Of a stretch of 64,000 nucleotides of DNA, positions 55,001-64,000 are shown piece after piece. The translations under genes were made by a program, and so were the position numbers. The stretch's first letter is position 1. Each line of letters begins with the position of its first letter. The notes beneath the pieces are model-generated. The model was not told the origin of the DNA, did not search any database, and was given only the letters and a program-made list of their open reading frames with translations. The DNA lies in the NCBI GenBank assembly GCA_963576565.1, contig OY755039.1, forward strand, positions 129,694,140 to 129,758,139. Direction: 5' to 3'. Origin of the DNA: Aspidapion aeneum. Taxonomy: Eukaryota; Arthropoda; Insecta; Coleoptera; Brentidae.

Positions 55001-55667
55001 TGGTGAGGTTAGGCCTTCTGTAGAAAATAAAATATACCGAAGGACCACTCGAGATAGCTCGAGAAAAACGTGGGGGAGTTAAGAGGGACTGTATCTTTCC
55101 ACAGGGCTCCAACAGGGAAAAAAGGGCCTAAAAACTTTAATACTAAAAAGAGCGCAGCAATGAAAAATTATCAAGAAACGACTTACCATTAGATGTCTTT
55201 TGTAGCTGCTTGGCTGGCCAGCCCGATTATACGCGAAGTACCAGACTCTCCATTGTTCTATAGTTCAAAATGTTCCAAACATTAATATCTAATAAACTAA
55301 AGCGTAAAATTAATAGTTTCCACAATTTTAATATAAAATGATAGCGGTGCGGTGACTTTCCTTGCCCGTGGCGCGTGGTTGTGTTTTTGTGTGTTCGCCC
55401 AGACCATCGGCGTTTTCGTCTGCTAGGCCGAATTTAGCCGCTTATCTCAAATCCTTCATTGCTGGAAGAAGCGCGCGAAGTTTAAATTTAAAATATGGAA
55501 AGATATAGCGTTAAGTAAATCAAAATAATATTCTAAAAACGCTTGTAAGCGTAGAAAATGTAACCCATAAATATTTAAAAACTAAGAGAGATAGCTTCTC
55601 TAATTTTAAGTGAAAATTAGAGAAATAATTATTTACAAAAATAAAAACAAGTTGGGAAACTTGTTCA
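55001..55667 (-). repeat. 5' LTR of Bel-Pao element 2
   Basis: 667 bp with the same termini as its partner. A donor-like ggtaagt (read as acttacc on the + strand at 55181-55187) lies about 180 bp before the downstream end on the element strand. Confidence 0.95.
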
Positions 55668-55689
55668 CTAAGAGTTCCGATGACAATAC

Positions 55690-55737
<48 letters not shown>
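55690..55737. repeat. (TA)n microsatellite
   Basis: About 23 TA units 22 bp beyond the right LTR of Bel-Pao element 2. Confidence 0.95.
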
Positions 55738-55741
<4 letters not shown>

Positions 55742-58700
55742 TTGATGCACGCGCCATTGTCACCTCAGCGTTAAGGATATGACGACCTGACCTCACCTAT
55801 TTCTAGTGGTGTTACCACATATATAGGTACATATATGAGATGAGGGGAACTTCCTTTACCAGAATTTCAAAAGAGGGGTAAAGATTTTTTTTAAAATATT
55901 TTATAAATACGTGGAATACGTTCGGACCTCAGGCCAATATACAACCTTTGGATATGTGCTATGTCCTGCCACCTCAGGCACTGTTGCCGGTTTTATTGAG
56001 GTGATAACGTATGGCGTATATCTACCCTAACCTATAAGCAACGTATTAGCTTTATCTGGCTAAATTTATATATTACATACAAGGTAACAACGTTTTACTT
56101 TTATTTAGGGACACTTTAGGAAATATTACAACTTTAAAACGTTGCAAAAGTTTGTAAGACAAGATTAATGGTGGCAACGTACTGTCTTTATATAAAAAAC
56201 CGTACCTTTATACTTTCATTATAGAAAAACGGGCTGTTATTTTTTTTGAAATACTCATTTTGAGGCTTGTGATCTCAGAAATTTTGCATAGCTTGAAAGT
56301 CCTAAATACAATTTTTGTTGGGAAATGGTTTACTTACTGTCAAAAATTCTACACAAAGATCCGATAAACAAATAAAAGTGAAGTGTCAAAAATACAGTTT
56401 TTATAATGCTAATAAATTTAATAGTTTATATTAATTTGTATATTTTTTGGTTTGCAATGATTATGACATGATGGATATGACAGAATTTTGAATATTTTTT
56501 AATTTATCCGTGAAAGTAAATTGAATAAAAAAGGAGTTGCAATAGTTAGTTAAGCCGTTTAAAACAGAAAAAAAAAACATATGCAGGATATTGTGTTTGC
56601 CCACGCCACAGCCCAACGCGCATATTATAAATCTAGTAATAACCACCAGCAACCAAAAGGCTCAAATGTCACGTGATGTCAGAATTTGTAAATTACATTC
56701 TTTATCATTTAATTTCCAAGAAAGTCATAATAAAATTATAATTTTTATTCGCTATATTGCAAATGCATCACCCTGTATATACAGCTTATTATTAATATTT
56801 TCCTGCACCTTGTGAGAGGTTAATGTAATGAAAAATTTGCATAGTTTCCTATTATCCTGCTTTGCAAAATTGCCAAATCTTGATAGCAACTTTCTTCAGT
56901 TTATAGTATTTGTAGTTACATATTTTTCAAAACGAATTTCTCTGAGTTGGTTTTAGGTTATTTAAATTTGTACCAAAGTATTAAATTCCTATTAAGTATA
57001 CTAATAATTTCCGAGTTGGCCCAGGATTACTTATACGTAATCCTGGTTCAACTCGTATTATTAGTGCACTCCAACAGGAATTTAAAACCAATATAACTCA
57101 AAAACGACCTATAGTTCAAAAGATAATATGAAAAGTATTATGCAACTTTACATTATCCCCTGAAAAATGCCACGGAAACATAAAAATTGACTGTATTTAA
57201 TTGCAACTGAAATAAAATAAACGGATCCATGACGGATCTGATACTGAGCTAGCCTATTAGAACACTTCCCATTTTCAGTTTTTTTGTACATATCTCAGAA
57301 ACGAAGGCTTTTATGATGTTTCAAGGTATTACACAAATTATTAAGATAAAAGTGCTCCATTATATTTCCAAAGCCGCATATTGTTAAGATGCTCCGTTAA
57401 AAAGTTCGCATTTAAAAAAAAATTATTGTCAAAAAACTATCAAGCATTAGTGGATTTAGACCAAAATCTATTCAGCTCGTTACAATGTCAAACACTATTT
57501 CACCTAAACATTTCATGAAAATGGGTTCAGCGGTTTAGGAGCTATCGTGTTACGGACAGAGATACACGCAGACAGACGTCACAACGATATTGCTCAGATA
57601 GCTTCAAACACACCCAAATAACGCAGTTTCGGCGTTATCTCAATTTTTTTTCTAAAAAAAAATCTATTTTCAAAACAACTTGCTTTGCTGCGATTTTCGC
57701 TTAAAAAGCAAAGCTTAGTAGGAGTAAGTTTTTCTTCCCTTGAAATAGCTGAATTCTTCCAAAGACATTGAATATAATTTACGGCCAGGGACGTAGCTGC
57801 TTTAGTGGTTCTTCTTATTGAAGGAAAAAGCTAAATAGCGCGTGACAAAACATCGCAAATTAAATCAAAGTGATTTTTTTGTTTATGCTAGCCTGACCAG
57901 GTTAAAAACACTAAAAATGCGCATTTTTGTCCGATTAATTTAACGTTAATTCTTTTTCCTGGCATTATCAATATTTTAAATTAGTCAAGTGTTTTAAGAA
58001 TTGGCTATGTTGGCGCAAATTAAGTAAAAAAGGCGCATCCTTATTCTTTCAAATTCGAATAAAACCCTAGTAATATGACATTTGTTTTTTTTGCTAAATC
58101 CGTTTTGGTTCAAACTTACGGAGGTATTTTTAAGTAAAAAACTGGAAATAGTAAAGTATCTTTTAACATGTTTGTTGACTCATTTTTTTTAATTTAAAAT
58201 TGGCTAAGTAAGTTAGTCAAAGATTTATCATTATTAAAAACCGGATTTTCTTAATAAAATTTTTTTAAAATCCGAGGCGTTTTTAAAAGTTTTTAAATTG
58301 ACACACATATCTATAAAAAGTTATTTGCCACCACAAAAAGAATTACTTATAAATTGCTGCCCTTCATACCTACACAACGGTAAATGTTGGCTTCAATTTT
58401 CTTTTATTTATAACACTTTTTTTGGACATCGTATTTTATAGTCGAAGCAAATTAGGCGTAAAAATGACGACTAGATGAACAAATTTATAAGGATTTGACA
58501 TTTTGGTTGTGAACTCCTAGTAGGAAACCTAAGGTGCAAAACCGAGGAAAAAATGTCAAAAATAATAACCAAAAAATAGAAAATCAATGTCAGGCTTTGC
58601 TTCCTATAAAGCTTGCATTTACGATAGGTGTCCTTAAGGAAACTCCCTCTACCCTAGGATTAACCTCCTCACCAAACTGAACCTCACGACGATTTTCTGC

Positions 58701-59631
58701 GTTTATCTCACAAACCGTAACTTTTTATATTCTTCATCAAATTTCTTATATATGATTCAAGTTTCAAGATTTATTCCACACATTTTAAATGTAAATACAG
58801 AAATTCTAACATTTTTATAATAAATTTTTTAATTCTTTTATTAGTGCTGAAAGCGAAAAATTTAATCCTGTAGTGCTTTTACCTACAAACAAAAGATAGA
58901 ATACAAGAAAAAAATTAAGTAACTAAAAATAGCTTATTAAAATTTTAAAAACTTTAAGAAAATTGACTAAGTAACTACTGTTTATTACTTAATTTTTAAA
59001 CTAATAATTTTAATTATAATACTAAACTTTTCCTGTCAAAAACAAACTCTTTACATATACTATAAATAAAGAAATAAATCTTTATTATTTTTTACAGACA
59101 CAGACACACACACACACATGCATTCACATAAACCCATATACTATAGGTATAGGTACAGGTCAAATTACTTTGATAACTAGTGGACAGTGGTTTAATTATA
59201 TAATAGATTCTTATGTACAGTAGATCCGTAAAGTCTGGAATCACCCATTATTGCTGATTTAGAGACCGTTGATTGGATGACATGTTTGTTATTAAATAAA
59301 TGACGTACTTCATAATTACTTTTAACTCCATTTGACCAATCAGGGTGCTAAAAAAACTTATTTCATACAAATGTCTTTTATTAAGTGTTTAGGTATGGAG
59401 ATACCTTAACAAAAATGTACCACATTTGTAATGAACTATCAAAGCCAAGTGTGAAAAAATATACCGGGTGTCCTATTTAAAGAAACATAAGTTTATGTCA
59501 TAGCTTTTTCTGGAACATCCTGTATAATTAACCATAGCCTTTTCTAACTCGTATTTTAAATCTTTATTTGATATCCAAGCTTTTTTTCTAAAAAGCTTGC
59601 AACTTTTTTAAAAAATTCGTGATTCTACACT
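55738..59631. other. No gene seen; repeats only
   Basis: AT-rich sequence with stops in all frames. Contains the imperfect palindrome at 57000-57065, a LINE or SINE-type tail near 57430-57640 (gggttcagcggtttaggagc, then cagacagacg), and a short (CA)n run at 59097-59124. No conserved protein was recognised. Confidence 0.5.
57000..57065. repeat. Imperfect 30-bp hairpin
   Basis: Left arm actaataat...cgagttg...ccaggattac pairs with right arm gtaatcctgg...caactcg...attattagt, around a 6-base loop. Flanking strings aaattcct (56981) and aggaattt (57071) extend the symmetry. Confidence 0.8.
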
Positions 59632-59877
59632 TTACTGACACACTGTATAAGTAGGCATAATAAAGGGTTTTGAAAAAATAGAAATATTAAAATCGGAAAA
59701 TACAAACTCTTTTGATTTTTTGACAAATGATTTAAAACATAGCATCTTTATTGCTTTAGGAAATTCATTATAAATCTTTGCCCCAAGCAAAATAAACATC
59801 CTTTGTGTATGGGATAGGTTTGAATAAAACATAAAATAATACGGATTTTTTTTTGTGATCTTTAAAAATAGCCCCAT
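59632..59877 (-). pseudogene. Possible non-LTR C-terminal remnant
   Basis: An 81-codon minus-strand frame contains LLGAKIYNEFPKAIKML and FKSFVKKSKEFV. The pattern LYNxLPxxIK...FKKxLK is common at the end of CR1/Jockey-like LINE proteins. No catalytic motif is present and flanking frames are closed. Confidence 0.4.
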
Positions 59878-60903
59878 AATTGGGACGTCAATGGAGTTTT
59901 CTACAATAAACTTTATTATGCATTTTCTCTAAAGTACTTAGTATTTAGAAAATTGGATAAAACCTAATTATTTCAGTTTATTTTGCTTATAATATAGAAA
60001 GAAATATATGGAGGGGATATCTTTAACACTTTGTGGTTTGTATCCTAGCAAGAATATTACACATGCAACTAATTGATACTTTTTGTAGAATATCTATCAA
60101 TCTTTGTTTAATGTCATTACAATTATTCTCAAAAATGAATCGTTTTTAAGTTAAAGGCCACCAAAAAAAGGAAATTGTGCAAATTCAAAAATGACGACCA
60201 AATGGTTGATATCATACCTCGAAAACTATTACTCTAACAAAAACACTTTTTAGCATTTTCGTATAAAATTTAGTTTCAAACTCTTTTACAAACACCAAGG
60301 GATTTTAGAAAAACAGAATTTGTGCTCCATTTTTTAAAAAAAACTTCTTTGAATATTATGGACAGTCAACCCTATAATTGTGCCAAGTTTCGGACCTTTT
60401 GCACCAAAACCGCATTTTATGTCTCTAATGATTAAACTACATAACTAATTTTAAGTCTAAAGCCCATAGCACAGAGTTGAATAGCTGTCGCAAATATTTA
60501 ATGTATTACGAAAGCAATCAATCAACCGTCGAAAACTACCAGAATAATCAAAGAAATGTAAGAAGACTAACAAAATTAGTTCTATTATTTCAATAGATAA
60601 AAAATACAATAATAATCGTCTACAAAGCCCCTTCAAAATATCAGACCCGAGACGTTTCCGAGAATTCGATTAAACATTCCAAGGGTAAAAAGCAGGTAAT
60701 ATCTGAAATTACATACAACAAAGAAACCCGTCTCTAAAATCTAAACCACAAGGTTGCCAAATTTCTGAGGTCGCTGCGACGCGGTCACGCAAAATACCTT
60801 TTATACCACCGAGGTGACTTAGTAGACCGTTTAGTTTCAGTAAAAGCGCCGCTAGCGCCACCGGTAGATACGTGAACTACACGGCCAAAAAGTAGCAATA
60901 TAT

Positions 60904-61355
60904 TGTCACGAAGGGCGCGTAACATAAAGTTAAACCAATATTTCCCAAATAATTAAAAAGGAACTTAATAAATTACTATATGTATTAACTTTTTGGGACA
61001 ACCTATAAGTCGATATAAATCGATTGACGTCAATAACTATTATTGCAATTCGGCAGAAATAGTTTATAAATTCGCGGGCAATGCATATTTCCGGGCTTTT
61101 TTCTGACAGAAACTCGGAGAACTAAATACCGCGGGGCGGGCGTCGCCTCGCGGAACTAAAGTTTCGGCTTTTTTCCTTATACCGAACGTTAAGACCGGGT
61201 GAGTGCGGGCGGCCACATCGAGTGACGTAATCGACTGACGATAAATTGGGCGTGAACTGGGGTTCCTAGATAACCAGCCGGCCGCAAATTCTGTTGTTTC
61301 CAGGTAAGTCCGGGTGTCGCCCCCATAGCCAACTCACCAACATTTATTCGTGACA
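60904..61355 (+). repeat. Gypsy-like LTR
   Basis: 452 bp starting tgtcacgaagggcgcg and ending ttattcgtgaca: the first and last 9 bases are inverted copies (tgtcacgaa/ttcgtgaca), as LTRs begin TG and end CA. It is followed at once by tggtggaggcaagccgag. The sequence is more GC-rich than its flanks. A matching second LTR is not in the window. Confidence 0.75.
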
Positions 61356-61373
61356 TGGTGGAGGCAAGCCGAG
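61356..61373 (+). other. Candidate primer-binding site after gypsy-like LTR
   Basis: tggtggaggcaagccgag begins directly after the LTR's final ca. The TGG start and its position fit a tRNA primer site; which tRNA is not known. Confidence 0.55.
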
Positions 61374-61600
61374 TTTAAAATACAAAGTGGGGTTTTTTTT
61401 TAGTTTTCTTAAATATACGTAGTCCAAAATTATTTTTTTTCGCAATTCAACAACTAGCGGGGATTAAAGAAAAAAAGAGCAAGGTAGTTGGCCAAGGGCA
61501 CCATCCTAGTGACTAATAATTTTTTTTGTGTCGCCCAAATAGCTTTAAAAAAAACAATAAAATAAAAAATATTACGGCGGCTCGTAAAGCCACATAATAA

Positions 61601-62010
61601 AAACAAGCAGTGACAAACAAATAACAGACGGTTTTTTCGCTTACTCGACAGAACGTGGTTTTCAAGCGCGTGTATGCGAAGTTCTATTCTTACATTTGTA
61701 TACAGAGTGATCAAAATTACTTTCGGCCTGATAACTTTCGAAAGGAGGACCACAGGCGAGAGAAAATTTTGATCGTGTATATTTAAATTAAGAGTGGGAT
61801 AGGAGAAAAAACAAGCAGTGACAAACAAATAACAGACGGTTTTTTCGCTTACTCGACAGAACGTGGTTTTCAGGCGCGTGTATGCGAAGTTCTATTCTTA
61901 CATTTGTATACAGGGTGATCAAAATTACTTTCGACCTGATAACTTTCGAAAGGAGGACCACAGGCGAGAGAAAATTTTGATCGTGTATATTTAAATTGAG
62001 AGTGGGATAG
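61601..62010. repeat. 208-bp tandem duplication in leader
   Basis: The segment from aaacaagcagtgacaaac at 61601 is repeated at 61809 with only a few differences (for example caagcgcg versus caggcgcg). It lies between the gypsy-like LTR and the next reading frame. Confidence 0.9.
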
Positions 62011-62135
62011 GGCTCATCCTTACTGCAGCGAAAAGAGAGCGTACCAAAGTTCGTCAGGAATCAGAATACTAAAACGAAACTGAATCCTGGGGACGAGGCG
62101 GTATCTTTTCGCAGTAAGAAGGGTGGGTTGTTCGT

Positions 62136-62420
62136 ATGCCACGAAGGAAACCAGGGAAGAGAGTTAGGGAAGCGAAAAGACAAGGACGCGAGACGTTACA
62201 AAAATCGATCCCGCATTTTTTTGAGGACGGGATACCGATCAAACTTAATACCGAAGGGAGGCCCGTAACGCCAGATATTTCGTGGCAAGAGATCGAGTTG
62301 GGTAATCCAACCGCGGGGGAAAATTCACAAAAGACACAGACCAAAAACCAAGTGTATCCGAGAGACGAATTTTTAGGGCAACTTGAGAAAGAATATTTAG
62401 AGCTATTTGGGCCAGGATAA
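62136..62420 (+). CDS. Short basic reading frame, possible retroelement leader or Gag start
   Basis: 94 codons from ATG, opening MPRRKPGKRVREAKRQG and ending in an acidic part (DEFLGQLEKEYLELFGPG). It is 780 bp downstream of the gypsy-like LTR. No domain is recognised; the highly basic start and the position would suit a decayed N-terminal Gag, but no continuation in any frame is seen before 62860. It may be chance. Confidence 0.3.
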   Translation: MPRRKPGKRVREAKRQGRETLQKSIPHFFEDGIPIKLNTEGRPVTPDISWQEIELGNPTAGENSQKTQTKNQVYPRDEFLGQLEKEYLELFGPG

Positions 62421-62860
62421 CGAAATATCCAATAACCCTGACCAGGGCACCGTGAAGATATTTTGTTCTCATCACAAAAACCACGCTGGTTAGGCAAAAG
62501 ACTTGATAAAAATAGTCGCGTTGATTACAGGGTAGTTTAGAGGTCCACCTGACGAAATTGGTAGTCAGACGTAGGTAGAATAGCAATATAGTTCAAAGTT
62601 TTTTTAGGTTAACAAAATTGGTAAAGCCCGGGGCTTATTAGGCTGAACGCACGAAAACTGTCAAAAATTGGCAGCCAGGATAAGTACGGTGACATAAAGT
62701 GGTAGTCAGACCGAAAAAAAAGAGCCATAAATCGAATATACTCTACGTAAGAGAGGTAGTCATACAGGTTAGGTTAAAATCACAGAAGTTCAATTGAGCC
62801 ATTATTAAACCAGTGATAGGGAAAAATTTAGAAAAGAGACGGCAAAAGCGTAAACAGCGT

Positions 62861-63548
62861 GTTTTTTGGTGAAGAAAAAAATATTGTTGACTGTTTTGAG
62901 GGTTGAGAGCTGCGGGACTGTATGCGCTGGCCGTTTTATAAAATCTGGGTGCAAAAATCCTTAAAAGGACGATGTAAAAATATCAATTTTTCCGAGCCAC
63001 ACAAAGACAATATAGAGGATTGGCACTCACCTTTTCAGCTGTTTCCGTCGTCCAGAGGAGCTCCTCTCGCTGGCCCAGTCGTTGCAGTCGCTCCACACTA
63101 GAATCACTTGTTTGTGTAATGGTTTAGTTTGATTTTCTAAGAATGTTATTGGATTTTTTGGTTAATAGAATTTATCACCATGCTGCGTGGTGATCTCGAC
63201 AGAATACGACAGACGAATCTTTTTTGGTTACGCCTTTTTGCGCAGATTCATTTTTGTAGATGGCGCTGGCGTTTTGCTTGTGCCAATCAAATTGAAATTG
63301 TGTGGGTTTTCCGAATACGGGAATTTGGCGCAAAATTTGAATTTAAAATTAAAGTTGCACGAACATTTTCCGCCCACTTAAAACGAAGTTTTACATTGAG
63401 ATTAATTGAATAAACAAATGGCTATATAAAAAAAAATATAAGTTAATTCAAAACCTTAAAGGGTAGGTTATTAAAATCCGTTTTAGGTTTATAGATCAAA
63501 AGGAAAAAATGAAAAAAAAATATATATATATATTCTAGATAACGACAC
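62861..63548 (-). repeat. Probable 3' LTR of Bel-Pao element 4
   Basis: Inferred limits, from tgttttttggtgaag to a ca near 63548, just beyond the integrase end at 63576. It has the donor-like actcacc at 63025-63031, about 165 bp from the inferred end, the same relative place as in the LTRs of elements 1 and 2. The partner LTR is beyond the window, so the limits are not confirmed. Confidence 0.45.
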
Positions 63549-63575
63549 ACGAAACAAAAGAAGTTGCTTGGGAGT

Positions 63576-64000
63576 TTAGTGCGCATCTAAAGGTAGTGGG
63601 CACAACTTGACCACGGGACGAGTGAAAAGTCCGTGTTGTGTTTTAACAGTAGCAACTCGAATGTGATTATCCCGACCAGGATGTACAGATACTATTCTAC
63701 CCAGCAACCAGTGTAATGGCGGCCTAGTTTCATCCTTAATTAATACAAGCGTATCTAGCTTGATTTCAACCGAAGGGTCCGACCACTTAGAACGCTGTTG
63801 TAAAGTATTTAAGTACTCGAGTTTCCAACGCTTCCAGAAATCGGCATGAATTCGTTGGATAAGTTGCCAACGCTTAAGGGTATTAACTTTAAGGGTAGAA
63901 AGGTCAGGATCAGGACACGAATTAAGGGGTTCCATTGTGAGGAAATGACCCGGAGTCAAAGACGTAAGATCGTTTGGGTCAGAGCTTTGCTCACAAAGGG
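63576..64000 (-). pseudogene. Integrase C-terminus of Bel-Pao element 4, cut by window edge
   Basis: The minus-strand frame enters from beyond 64000 and reads MTPGHFLTMEPLNSCPDP, RWQLIQRIHADFWKRW, YLNTLQQRSKWSD and ends PVVKLCPLPLDAH. The GHFL and YL.TLQ.R.KW strings and the KLCPLP end are the last 130 residues of Bel-Pao Pol, close to those at 49204 and 22072. The rest is outside the window, so intactness cannot be judged. Confidence 0.9.

Larger units (their letters stand above)
48512..55667 (-). mobile_element. Bel-Pao LTR retrotransposon 2, complete with target duplication
   Basis: 7,156 bp flanked by ctaag (48507-48511 and 55668-55672). LTRs of 671 and 667 bp differ at about six bases and one 4-bp indel (about 1 percent), fewer than in element 1, so this is the younger insertion. 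All standard domains are present on the minus strand, but a frame break in gag, a stop in RNase H and frame changes near 53260 and 51465 prevent a full product. It lies outside FBXL4. Confidence 0.96.

Noticed and set aside
61454..61828. 124-codon minus-strand frame with hydrophobic segments
   Set aside because: It runs over the 208-bp duplicated leader and T-rich sequence; no family recognised.
63180..63413. 77-codon plus-strand frame
   Set aside because: It lies inside the probable Bel LTR and has no recognised motif.

Overview
The window is AT-rich eukaryotic DNA, almost certainly from an insect or other arthropod: one intron-split host gene, Bel-Pao and RTE-type retroelements, hAT and mariner-like remnants, long (TA)n runs and a 170-bp satellite. 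No species is assigned; a beetle is plausible but unproven. There is no sign of bacterial genes, CRISPR arrays or operons.

The only host gene I can support is FBXL4 (F-box and leucine-rich-repeat protein 4), on the + strand at 13335-44093. Nine exons join in frame with GT-AG junctions and give about 430 residues: the end of the N-terminal region, the F-box, the LRRs and the stop codon. The roughly 200 N-terminal residues expected for the family are not seen here, so the 5' exons probably lie upstream. If so, the satellite array (1-5382) and a foldback element with Bel cargo (6911-13060) sit inside an FBXL4 intron or just 5' of the gene.

Layout. 1-5382: satellite array with higher-order structure, cut off by a hAT-like MITE. 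6861-13140: mariner transposase remnant split by a TA-flanked foldback element that contains a truncated Bel gag-pol and a second hAT-like MITE. 13335-44093: FBXL4, whose two largest introns (8.8 and 8.7 kb) are built from transposons. One holds a Bel-Pao element (21372-28513, TSD TGTGT) nested in an RTE fragment. The other holds a 1.66-kb foldback (29740-31397, TSD TCCA) nested in another RTE fragment, a mariner-like MITE and a nearly complete RTE-type LINE (32927-35591). Smaller introns carry a tRNA-derived SINE family, a hAT transposase end and further foldbacks.

44124-48511 holds two more foldbacks and a perfect 30-bp hairpin. 48512-55667 is a second, younger Bel-Pao element (TSD CTAAG). 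55668-60903 has no recognisable gene. 60904-62420 is a gypsy-like LTR, primer-binding site and leader. From about 62860 to the end is the 3' part of a third LTR-bearing Bel-Pao element (fourth Bel sequence overall) on the minus strand.

I found no cooperating gene system. The genes do not work together; the interest lies in how transposons have nested in and expanded one mitochondrial-quality-control gene, in the number of long foldback elements, and in repeated tandem-duplication scars in the Bel copies.
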